Assembly (NCBI GenBank): GCA_015487255.1
Contig: WFQA01000135.1
Coordinates: 1 to 13,045 of the forward strand
DNA from: Paracoccaceae bacterium
GTDB lineage: Bacteria; Pseudomonadota; Alphaproteobacteria; Rhodobacterales; Rhodobacteraceae
Length of the DNA: 13,045 bases
Direction: 5' to 3'
The notes beneath the pieces are model-generated. The model worked only from the letters and a program-made list of their open reading frames with translations. It searched no databases and was not told where the DNA came from. Positions within the stretch are counted from its first letter, which is position 1; every line of letters starts with the position of its first letter. Shown here one piece after another: positions 7,043 through 13,045 of the stretch. The position numbers were made by a program, and so were the translations under genes.

Positions 7043-7510
7043 ATGGGCCTGATTGCAGATGTATTACTGATAGCCGGGGCGCTGGGTGCAGCGCTTTATT
7101 GCATGATTTTGGCCCGCCGGATCAAAGGGCTTTCAAGGCTGGATACCGGCCTTGGCGGGGCGATTGCCACGCTCTCGGCACAGGTGGATGAAATGCGCAC
7201 CTCGGTCAAGGTGGCGGCACAAACCTCCGGGGCCAGCATGAAAGACCTGAAAGAGGTGACCAACCGCGCCGAAATAGCCGCCGGGCGGCTGGAGCTGTTG
7301 CTCTCGACCGTGCATGAGCGCGGGCAGCCGCCAAAGCCGGTCAAGCTTGACCGCAGCGAGGAGCCGGCGGGAAAAAACGACTCCGAAAAAACGGCGTTGA
7401 AAGATATGCAGGAGCCTTTGCTCAGCGCGATTGAAGAAGAGCCGAATTCCGGCGCGCGGGCCGAGCTTTTGAGCGCCTTGCAGCAAGTGATGACGGCGGT
7501 GAAAAGATGA
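7043..7510 (+). CDS. Small membrane-anchored coiled-coil protein of the fliL-motE operon (DUF6468-like)
   Basis: This 155-residue protein has an N-terminal membrane helix (about 4-23, Leu/Ala-rich, then Arg-Arg-Ile-Lys), which by the positive-inside rule leaves the rest in the cytosol. Residues 38-92 form a likely coiled coil (ATLSAQVDEMRTSVKVAAQ, then a Glu/Arg/Leu-rich helix). A charged, disordered linker (93-125) and a short C-terminal helix (137-155) follow. The layout resembles the small DUF6468-type proteins found near motE in alphaproteobacterial flagellar clusters; that name is from memory and unverified. Its start is fixed by AAAGGAGG and its TGA overlaps the motE ATG by 4 bases (ATGA). 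The position between fliL and motE suggests a part in stator assembly or motor support, but this is inference. The biochemical function is unknown. Confidence 0.8.
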   Translation: MGLIADVLLIAGALGAALYCMILARRIKGLSRLDTGLGGAIATLSAQVDEMRTSVKVAAQTSGASMKDLKEVTNRAEIAAGRLELLLSTVHERGQPPKPVKLDRSEEPAGKNDSEKTALKDMQEPLLSAIEEEPNSGARAELLSALQQVMTAVKR

Positions 7511-8097
7511 TGTTTCGCATACCGGCCCAACAGCGCAAAAGCGGTACGATTACGGTAATTGTGGCTTTGTTTCTGGCCTCGGGTATAATCCGGCTGGCCG
7601 ACATGGCCCCGGCGATTGCGCAAGAACTGGGCCTTGAGGGCGGCGCGGCTGCACCGGAAAACACGCAGCTGGCCATGGCCGAGCCAGCACCTGACATGCC
7701 GGCCCTTCTGGCCGCGATTCAGGCACGCGAGGCGCAACTGGCCGAGCGCGAGGCCTATATCGACCAGCGCCAGCAAACCCTTGCCGTGGCCGAGCAGCGC
7801 ATTAAAGAGCAGATGCAGGCGCTGGCCGAGGCCGAGGAAAAGCTGGCCGCCACCCTGACATTGGCGGATAGCGCCACCGAGCGCGATGTGGCCCGGCTGA
7901 CCGAGGTTTACATGCGCATGAAACCGGCCGAGGCGGCGGGGATTTTCGAGACCATGGATATCCAGTTTGCCGCCGGGTTCTTTTCGCGCATGCGCCCCGA
8001 GGCTTCGGCAGCGATCATGGCCAATTTACCGGCTGATCTTGCCTATTCGATTTCGGTGGTGATGGCCGGGCGCAATGCCAATGCACCACGGGAATAG
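7507..8097 (+). CDS. motE: MotE-like periplasmic motility protein
   Basis: In Sinorhizobium, MotE is a periplasmic chaperone for the motility protein MotC. Related proteins with an MgtE N-terminal-like domain occur in many alphaproteobacterial flagellar clusters, including ones without MotC. The 196-residue protein has an N-terminal hydrophobic helix (about 13-31) that is either a membrane anchor or a signal peptide, with a possible cut after Ile-Ala. A Glu/Ala/Gln-rich coiled coil spans about 68-118. A helical domain (125-187) with MRMKPAEAAGIFETMD and RMRPEASAAIMANLP has the repeated Met-x-Pro-x-x-Ala-Ala pattern of the MgtE_N/MotE group. It starts within the stop of the preceding gene (ATGA); a second ATG directly follows. 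No motC is visible, so its partner here may be the large exported protein after motA (speculative). Confidence 0.8.
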   Translation: MMFRIPAQQRKSGTITVIVALFLASGIIRLADMAPAIAQELGLEGGAAAPENTQLAMAEPAPDMPALLAAIQAREAQLAEREAYIDQRQQTLAVAEQRIKEQMQALAEAEEKLAATLTLADSATERDVARLTEVYMRMKPAEAAGIFETMDIQFAAGFFSRMRPEASAAIMANLPADLAYSISVVMAGRNANAPRE

Positions 8098-8111
8098 GTG
8101 AAAGAATAATG

Positions 8112-8135
8112 CCCTGCCTTGATGGATTGTTAACC
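8112..8135 (+). repeat. 24-base element upstream of motA (copy 1 of 2)
   Basis: This stretch begins CCCTGCCTTGATGG and ends GTTAACC. It matches the element at 11569-11592 at 22 of 24 bases, in the same orientation; the two differences are A to T. The shared block covers a CtrA-like core. It is one of only two copies I found in the window. Confidence 0.7.
8119..8134 (+). promoter_or_regulatory. CtrA-like box in the motE-motA gap
   Basis: TTGATGGATTGTTAAC is TTGA-N7-TTAAC, one mismatch from the CtrA consensus with the correct 7-base spacer. It ends 51 bases before the motA ATG, in the 88-base gap 8098-8185. This suggests an internal promoter giving motA extra or separate expression from fliL-motE. 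A weak -10 (CATAGT, 8145-8150) lies closer than usual, so the exact promoter is unclear. A good ribosome site, GAGGG (8174-8178), precedes motA by 7 bases. Confidence 0.45.
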
Positions 8136-8185
8136 CGTGCCCGCCATAGTCTGCCTCAGGAAACAGCAAGTTTGAGGGTAGTAAA

Positions 8186-9052
8186 ATGGGCGGCATAATT
8201 GGCATTGTCATTATTTTTGTCATGGTCTTTGGCGGCTATCTGCTGGCCGGCGGCAAAATGGCCATCATCCTTTATTCGCTGCCTTTTGAGATGATGATCA
8301 TTTTGGGCGCTGCGGTGGGGGCGTTTTTGATCGCCAATGATATGCCGACGGTCAAGCACACCGTAAAAGACATGGGCAAGGTTTTTAAGGGCGCAAAATG
8401 GAAGCAGCAGGACTATCAGGACCTTCTCTGCCTGCTTTTCAGCCTGATCCGCATCAGCCGCGACAGCCCGGTGGAGCTGGAAACCCATATCGAAGACCCC
8501 GAAAGCAGTGCGGTGTTTGGCAAATATCCGAAGATCCAGGCGGATAAAACGGCAGTCGGGCTGATCTGTGACACGCTGCGCTCGGCCTCGATGAACTATG
8601 ACGACCCCCATCAGGTGGAGGACGTGTTGGAAAAACGCATGGAAGAGCACTATAAGCACGCCCAGCATTCCAGCCACGCGCTTCAGGTAATGGCCGATGG
8701 CCTGCCCGCTTTGGGCATTGTGGCCGCGGTGCTCGGCATTATCAAAACCATGGCTTCGATAGACAAACCCCCCGCCGTGCTTGGCGGCATGATCGGCGGC
8801 GCATTGGTGGGCACGTTTCTTGGGGTGTTTCTGGCCTATGGGCTGGTGGGGCCGTTTTCGACCAAAGTGGCGGCGGTGGTCGAGGAGGATAATCATTTTT
8901 ACAACCTTATCCGCGAAGTGCTGGTGGCTAATCTTTATCAACATGCCCCAAATATTTGTGTTGAAGTCGGGCGGCAAAATACGCCCGGTGCCAAGCGGCC
9001 CTCATTCAATGACCTCGAAGCAGCGCTGAAGGAGGCCAAGGCGGCGGCATGA
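8186..9052 (+). CDS. motA: MotA, flagellar motor stator protein
   Basis: MotA and MotB form the proton-driven stator that turns the rotor. The 288-residue protein has four membrane helices (about 3-20, 30-50, 166-190 and 200-222) and a large cytosolic loop (51-165). Pro174 in DGLPALGIVAAVLG and Pro223 in VGPF match the two conserved functional prolines of E. coli MotA (Pro173, Pro222). The loop carries Arg92 and Glu99 in a region aligned with E. coli Arg90 and Glu98, one residue closer together here, followed by IEDPESSAVFGKYPKI. The length is normal. The stop overlaps the start of the next gene by 4 bases (ATGA). motB is not adjacent and must lie outside the window. The gene may have its own CtrA-like promoter in the gap before it. 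Confidence 0.97.
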   Translation: MGGIIGIVIIFVMVFGGYLLAGGKMAIILYSLPFEMMIILGAAVGAFLIANDMPTVKHTVKDMGKVFKGAKWKQQDYQDLLCLLFSLIRISRDSPVELETHIEDPESSAVFGKYPKIQADKTAVGLICDTLRSASMNYDDPHQVEDVLEKRMEEHYKHAQHSSHALQVMADGLPALGIVAAVLGIIKTMASIDKPPAVLGGMIGGALVGTFLGVFLAYGLVGPFSTKVAAVVEEDNHFYNLIREVLVANLYQHAPNICVEVGRQNTPGAKRPSFNDLEAALKEAKAAA

Positions 9053-11490
9053 AGAAACTCATCGCATTCGGGCTGGTTCTTATTTCTGCGCTGCCGATGG
9101 CGGCGCAAAGCCTCGTTACGGTGCAATCCGGCGAGCATGACGGTTTTACCCGTATTGTTTTGGCCACTGATCCCGGGCAGGACTGGCAAGTGGTGGAGAG
9201 CTACGGCAAGGCCACATTGCAATTTCCCGGCCAAAAACTGGATTTTTCAACCGCGACGGTGTTTGACCGGATATCAACCGCACGCATCGCCGCAGTGCAG
9301 GGCAACAGCGGGGAGAATGGTTCGGCATTCACCCTTGAGTTGAATTGTGGCTGTGAAGTGAAGGGCTTTGCCTTTGCCGATAATTATATTGTGCTCGATG
9401 TGTTTGACGGCCCCGAACTTGGCCCTGAACCGGTGGCGCAAAACGAGCCGTTATGGCGCCCGGATGCCTTGCCCTATATCCAGCCGCCAGCCCGGCAGGA
9501 GCGCTTTTTGGCTTTTGTGATGACCCAAGCTCCGGTGCAGCCTGTCTTGCTGCCAGACCCGCCACCCAGGGCCGCGCCGGTTGCGCCAGAGGCCCCGGAC
9601 GGGCTTGCAATGTTGTCAGAACCCGCGCTGCCGGATGCTGTGGCGTTCGCGGCCAGTGTGATTGAGGACAAGATGGAAGAGGTCGGTGCGGTTGTCTCCG
9701 AAATGAATACGGAAATAGTGGTGCAGGATGACCCGGAACTTTTGGCCCGCATAGAGGATGCCCAAAACCAGCTACTGGCACAACTGACCCGGGCGGCGGA
9801 TCAGGGGCTGGTGGATTTCGCGCTTGCTCCGGTGGAAAAAGTGGAGGAGGTGGTGGTTGATACGGTTGAGGAAGTCCCCCCTGCGACAATGCCCGAAATT
9901 GATTCGGTGCTCATGCAGCAACTCAGCGCCCGCACGGCCTATGCGCAGAATAACGAGGATGCGCTTGCCGAGATCGTAAACCAGTTTGCCATGCCACAAT
10001 GCCTTGGGGATGCTGTATTTTCTATGGAAAGCTGGGGGGACGGGCGCGCTTTTTCGGATCAGCTCTCCGCGCTGCGTTCGGGGCTGCTGGGTGAGTTTGA
10101 TACGCCAGACGCGGAGGTGGCCGAGAAACTCATACAGCTTTATTTGCGGTTTGGGCTGGGTGCGGAGGCGCGGTTGATTCTTTCTGAAATGCAAGAGCAG
10201 CCAGAATATGCGAGTATTTACAATGATATGGCAGATCTTCTTGAAGGAGAGCCTGAGCGGGTGAATGGGCAAATATTACAGGGTGTTGGCTGTGGTGGTG
10301 CCCATGAGATGTGGTATTTGGCCACCGGGCGGGGGAACTATCAGGTATTTGAGCCGTTGGCTATTTCCGAGGTGTTTTCCAATTACCCGATCGAGGTGCG
10401 CACCATTATCGGGCCGGCTTTGGCACAGGCATTTATCGAGCGCGGGCAGGTTGATGCTGGGCATGTGGTGCTGGAAATCGTGCGCCGGGCTGATGGCGAG
10501 GTGAGTTCGGAGCAGTTACTGGCCGAGGCCAGTGTGCTGGAAGCGCAATCCAATATCGATGGGGCGCAACGCATTTATCGCAACATGATCAACAGCAATG
10601 ATGAGCGCGCGCCGGAAGCGATGATCGCGCTGGCGCGTGGGCTGTTGAATGACGGGCGCAGCCTGCCCGAATCTTTGCTGGTAGATATTGAATCGGCAGC
10701 GTTTTTCAATCGGGAAACCTCGTTGGCGGACCCGCTTCGGCTTTGGGAGATCAGAGTGCGGGCCGAGGTTGAAGGGGCCGATAAGGCCTTGGCGCAAATT
10801 GCGGAAAGCATTGAAGAACGCCCGGATTTACTGGCGGAGCTTCAGCAATTGGCTGCGGGTATTTTTGAAGTGAGCAGTGCGGCACAACTTGGTGACTATC
10901 AATATGCGCAAATGGTGTTGCGCTATGCCAGCTTGCTCGATCAGGGCGAAAAGGGAGACCTTGCCCGGCTGAAGATCGCAAAAGAGATGGCCGGGATTGG
11001 CCTGCCTGAAAGCGCGCTTGATGTGCTGACACCAAACCTGACCCGCCCGCAAACCGCCACGACTCAACTGGTGGCGGCCGCTTATGTGCAGCTTTTTGAA
11101 CCCGAACAGGCGCTTGATTTGCTGATCGGGGATAGCTCGCTCGAAGCCTATAAGATCAAACTAGATGCCTATTTACAAATGGAAGATTATGCCGCCGTGG
11201 CGCAGATGCTGGCACAGGATTTTGCGGCCGAGGTCTCACTCAATGAAGTGGCGCTACGCGCCGGGGATTGGGAAAAAATCCGGCAAGCCGGCGCGGTTGG
11301 CACGCTGGCCGCCTATATGAACAATGAGACCCCTGATGCAATTGGTGAAACGCCATCGGCACCAGAGGATGGTTTCTTGGCCCCGGTTGGGATGCAGGAA
11401 GAGCCAAGCCTGAAGGCCGTGCGCGAGTTGCTCGCGATCAATCAGGCCAGCCGCAGCTTTTTGGAAGATGTGATCGCGGCTGGTGAATAA
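9049..11490 (+). CDS. Large exported repeat protein coupled to motA (beta-rich N-domain plus TPR-like helices)
   Basis: This 813-residue protein has a Sec signal peptide (1-19/20, ending Pro-Met-Ala-Ala) and should act in the periplasm. Residues 21-120 are beta-rich (HDGFTRIVLATD, KATLQFPGQ, NYIVLDVFDGP), resembling AMIN-type peptidoglycan-associated domains such as those of FimV or PilQ. A Pro-rich linker (122-185) and an acidic, partly helical region (200-285) follow. Residues about 295-750 are nearly all helical, with repeated Ala/Leu-rich helix pairs like TPR repeats (AEKLIQLYLRFGLGAEARLIL; LAEASVLEAQSNIDGAQRIYRNMI; YKIKLDAYLQMEDYAAVAQML). Cys100 and Cys102 form a C-x-C pair, with further Cys at 318 and 415. 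The ATG overlaps the motA stop, with AAGGAGG 13 bases upstream. Tight coupling to motA suggests a stator partner or scaffold (inference). I know of no confirmed function. Confidence 0.85.
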   Translation: MKKLIAFGLVLISALPMAAQSLVTVQSGEHDGFTRIVLATDPGQDWQVVESYGKATLQFPGQKLDFSTATVFDRISTARIAAVQGNSGENGSAFTLELNCGCEVKGFAFADNYIVLDVFDGPELGPEPVAQNEPLWRPDALPYIQPPARQERFLAFVMTQAPVQPVLLPDPPPRAAPVAPEAPDGLAMLSEPALPDAVAFAASVIEDKMEEVGAVVSEMNTEIVVQDDPELLARIEDAQNQLLAQLTRAADQGLVDFALAPVEKVEEVVVDTVEEVPPATMPEIDSVLMQQLSARTAYAQNNEDALAEIVNQFAMPQCLGDAVFSMESWGDGRAFSDQLSALRSGLLGEFDTPDAEVAEKLIQLYLRFGLGAEARLILSEMQEQPEYASIYNDMADLLEGEPERVNGQILQGVGCGGAHEMWYLATGRGNYQVFEPLAISEVFSNYPIEVRTIIGPALAQAFIERGQVDAGHVVLEIVRRADGEVSSEQLLAEASVLEAQSNIDGAQRIYRNMINSNDERAPEAMIALARGLLNDGRSLPESLLVDIESAAFFNRETSLADPLRLWEIRVRAEVEGADKALAQIAESIEERPDLLAELQQLAAGIFEVSSAAQLGDYQYAQMVLRYASLLDQGEKGDLARLKIAKEMAGIGLPESALDVLTPNLTRPQTATTQLVAAAYVQLFEPEQALDLLIGDSSLEAYKIKLDAYLQMEDYAAVAQMLAQDFAAEVSLNEVALRAGDWEKIRQAGAVGTLAAYMNNETPDAIGETPSAPEDGFLAPVGMQEEPSLKAVRELLAINQASRSFLEDVIAAGE

Positions 11491-11545
11491 CGCAGGTTCC
11501 GCTGACAAAGAAATAGTTGCGCGCAAATTCTTGCACATAGCGAAA

Positions 11546-11570
11546 GGGCGCTTCCAAAATAAAAGCGCCC
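11546..11570. terminator. Hairpin terminator between convergent units
   Basis: GGGCGCTT (11546-11553) and AAGCGCCC (11563-11570) form a perfect 8-bp stem around a 9-base AT-rich loop. It lies 55 bases after the plus-strand stop and 58 bases beyond the flgD stop. On the minus strand the stem is followed by TTT; on the plus strand by a mixed stretch containing TTTGTTT about 12 bases on. It probably ends both units, though neither U-tract is strong. Confidence 0.65.
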
Positions 11571-11592
11571 CTGCCTTGATGGTTTGTTTACC
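11569..11592 (+). repeat. 24-base element in the convergent gap (copy 2 of 2)
   Basis: It is 22 of 24 bases identical to the element before motA (8112-8135). Its first two bases are the last two of the terminator stem. The CtrA-like core here is TTGA-N7-TTTAC, weaker than in copy 1. No plus-strand gene follows, so it does not sit at an obvious promoter. The rest of the 138-base gap (11491-11628) holds the hairpin and a 10-base palindrome TTGCGCGCAA (11517-11526), with nothing else I can assign. Confidence 0.65.
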
Positions 11593-11628
11593 GCAGGTGG
11601 TTGCAGTGGCTGTGCAAAGGCCAGAAAG

Positions 11629-12303
11629 TTAGCTCTGCGGGTTGCGTAGTGCTTCCACATCGGAGGCCAGCATCTGGCTGCCATCTGCAAAATAAAGCAC
11701 CGGCTGGCCATTAACCTTGCGCACTTCCTGAACGGTAGAGAAAACCGAGCCCGATGTGGAAGCAATGATCTGACCTTCAGCTGAACTGTTGATCTCAAAA
11801 CGGTAAAGCGCACCTGCAACTGCTTGAGTTCCATCGGTCAGCATGCCCGACCACTCTGCGCTGGTGGCGTTCACATCGACATTCTGGCGGGCAACGATGC
11901 TGTTATTCTCGTCAAAAACCAGCATTTCAGCCTGATCAGCGCCCGGAGGGGTGAGATAGTGCACATCAAGCGGTGCATTTTCATATGGCGCGCTGCCGGG
12001 GTTGCGCACCTCCTGCCCGATCCATTGCGAAAGCCCGCCGGTGGCCCCGCTGGCCAGGGCTTCCAGAATATTTTCCAACTTGGTATTGGATTGCACCTGC
12101 TGCTCAACCGCCGAAAAACTGGCGAGCTGGGCGACAAACTGGGTGGATTCGACCGGCTTGAGCGGGTCCTGGTTGCGCAACTGCGCAGTGAGAAGCGACA
12201 GAAAGGTTTCAAAGTCACCCGCCGCTTCATTGCCTGCGGGAGCCTCGGGGGTTGAGCGGGCAAAACCAGCGGATGCCTGCGAAAGGGCGGAAAGGTTTTC
12301 CAT
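11629..12303 (-). CDS. flgD: FlgD, flagellar hook cap / hook assembly protein
   Basis: FlgD caps the growing hook and guides FlgE subunits into place; it is exported through the flagellar type III system, so no Sec signal is expected and none is seen. The 224-residue protein has the N-terminal hallmark (residues 31-70): FETFLSLLTAQLRNQDPLKP followed by Gln-Phe-Val-Ala-Gln-Leu-Ala-Ser-Phe-Ser-Ala-Val-Glu-Gln. The C-terminal part (95-215) is beta-rich with a FlgD Ig/tudor-like pattern (VFDENNSIVARQNVDV, Gly-Ala-Leu-Tyr-Arg-Phe-Glu). ATG 12303 has AAAGGA 6 bases upstream (12315-12310). It starts 15 bases after the fliK stop, so the two hook-assembly genes form one unit. Its 3' end faces the large exported-protein gene across the terminator gap. 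Confidence 0.96.
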   Translation of the reverse strand: MENLSALSQASAGFARSTPEAPAGNEAAGDFETFLSLLTAQLRNQDPLKPVESTQFVAQLASFSAVEQQVQSNTKLENILEALASGATGGLSQWIGQEVRNPGSAPYENAPLDVHYLTPPGADQAEMLVFDENNSIVARQNVDVNATSAEWSGMLTDGTQAVAGALYRFEINSSAEGQIIASTSGSVFSTVQEVRKVNGQPVLYFADGSQMLASDVEALRNPQS

Positions 12304-12318
12304 GATTGATCCTTTGAG

Positions 12319-13045
12319 TTAGAGGCGAATGTCGAGCCGACCATCGATGATCGGCAGTGGAGTGGTCTGTATTATGGCGTCTTCCGTCTCATTGGTCAGA
12401 GACAGGGAGACCCCGCCGAATTCATGTTTGTCCTGCTGCGGGGTGCCTTGCTGGAAAGAAAGATTGGCCTGTGCAAACCCGGCTTTTTCCAACGTGCTGG
12501 CCAGCAATTCAGCATGGCGGCGCATCAGGTCGATGGTTTCGGGGCGGTCAGCCGATATTTGGGCAATCACCACCTGATCATTTGCCGAAAGCTGGATAAC
12601 CACCCGCCCCAACTCGGGCGGGTCGAGGCGCAACTCGATCACCTGCTGGGTTTTCTGGGTAATTTGGCTTTGGATTTGGCTGGCGATTTGCGCCGCCAGT
12701 GGCGCTGTGACGCGTTGGCTCTGCTGGGTTATGGCAGGCGTTTCAAAGGCTTGCCGCTCAACCCTTATGTTTACCTGCAACTCGGCATCGCCGGTTTCGG
12801 CCAGGGTCGGATCAAAGAGGGGCGGCAGTGAGGGGGGCGTGGCAAAGCCGACAGGGGCGGGCTGCGGCGCTATCGGTTTATTGCTGGTTTCAGCCTGTTT
12901 GACGGGGGTTGCCTGACGATCCGCAACCGGGACCTCCAGCTTGGGCTGCGGCTCTTTTGGGGCTGCTATAATGGGCGCTTGAACCGGGACGGCATCGGGT
13001 TGCTTTGCCAATAGGGGGGCTGCGGTTTTGGGGGCGGTAATTTCA
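12319..13045 (-). CDS. fliK: FliK, flagellar hook-length control protein (5' part beyond window)
   Basis: FliK measures hook length and switches the export gate from hook to filament substrates. The frame stays open to the right edge; a TTG at 13011 is unlikely to be the true start because reading continues upstream without a stop. About 241 residues are visible. The first 110 are Pro/Ala/Gln-rich and low in order, as expected for the ruler region. The C-terminal Flg_hook domain (about bases 12645-12444) contains QVIELRLDPPELGRVVIQLS, then a helix around Met-Arg-Arg-His-Ala-Glu-Leu-Leu and KAGFAQANLSFQQG. The segment 100-125 is rich in Gln/Ser/Ile, just before the domain. The gene ends with Asp-Ile-Arg-Leu, 15 bases before flgD, with which it is probably co-transcribed. 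Only the family's C-terminal domain is strongly conserved, and it is clear here. Confidence 0.92.
   Translation of the reverse strand, partial: EITAPKTAAPLLAKQPDAVPVQAPIIAAPKEPQPKLEVPVADRQATPVKQAETSNKPIAPQPAPVGFATPPSLPPLFDPTLAETGDAELQVNIRVERQAFETPAITQQSQRVTAPLAAQIASQIQSQITQKTQQVIELRLDPPELGRVVIQLSANDQVVIAQISADRPETIDLMRRHAELLASTLEKAGFAQANLSFQQGTPQQDKHEFGGVSLSLTNETEDAIIQTTPLPIIDGRLDIRL

Noticed and set aside
8087..8139. CACGGG/CCCGTG inverted repeat around the motE-motA gap as a terminator
   Set aside because: The stem is only 6 bp with a 41-base loop and no T-run follows; it is not a credible terminator.
8156..8977. Minus-strand open frame (273 codons) opposite motA
   Set aside because: It covers motA almost fully in antisense, is His/Lys/Gln-rich and resembles no known protein.
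1..13045. Insertion sequence, prophage, CRISPR array or RNA gene
   Set aside because: All long stretches are accounted for by flagellar-type genes and I saw no transposase, array of repeats or tRNA-like structure.

Overview
The window is an almost wall-to-wall flagellar gene cluster from an alphaproteobacterium, most likely a member of the Rhodobacterales (Roseobacter/Rhodobacter-like). This rests on the protein sequences themselves (a short FliN, a FlgL of alphaproteobacterial type, MotE, FliH-like and FliL forms typical of this order), the order flgL-flgI / fliP-fliN-fliH-fliF / fliL-X-motE-motA-TPR / flgD-fliK, and CtrA-like boxes (TTAA-N7-TTAA type) in the regulatory gaps. G+C is fairly high. 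I saw no mobile element, tRNA, rRNA or CRISPR array.

Layout: four transcription units alternate in direction. (A) Plus strand, 1-3266: the 3' part of flgL (hook-filament junction), flgI (P ring), then an unrecognised secreted protein with repeating blade-like strands that looks like a beta-propeller. (B) Minus strand, 6401-3257: fliF (MS ring), a fliH-like gene, fliN (C-ring switch) and fliP (export gate), packed with overlaps of 1, 8 and 11 bases. Units A and B meet tail to tail with a 10-base overlap of their coding regions. (C) Plus strand, 6541-11490: fliL, a small membrane/coiled-coil protein, motE, then an 88-base gap with a CtrA-like box, then motA and a very large exported protein with a beta-rich N-terminus and helical repeats. 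(D) Minus strand, 13045-11629: the 3' part of fliK (hook-length ruler) and flgD (hook cap).

Units B and C diverge from a 139-base gap that holds a CtrA-like box (TTAA-N7-TTAG) and a good minus-strand promoter whose -35 overlaps the box. One box could therefore drive the MS ring/export genes and the stator genes together. Units C and D converge on a 138-base gap with an 8-bp-stem hairpin (likely two-way terminator) and, directly abutting it, a near-copy of the element upstream of motA (22 of 24 bases identical).

How the genes fit together: unit B makes the base and switch, A and D make the periplasmic ring, hook and junction parts, and C is a torque module (MotA, its likely regulators FliL and MotE, and two uncharacterised partners). 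MotB, FliG, FliM, FliI, FliQ/R and FlhA/B are not in the window and must be encoded elsewhere. The most promising undescribed components are the 813-residue exported repeat protein coupled to motA and the propeller-like exported protein after flgI.
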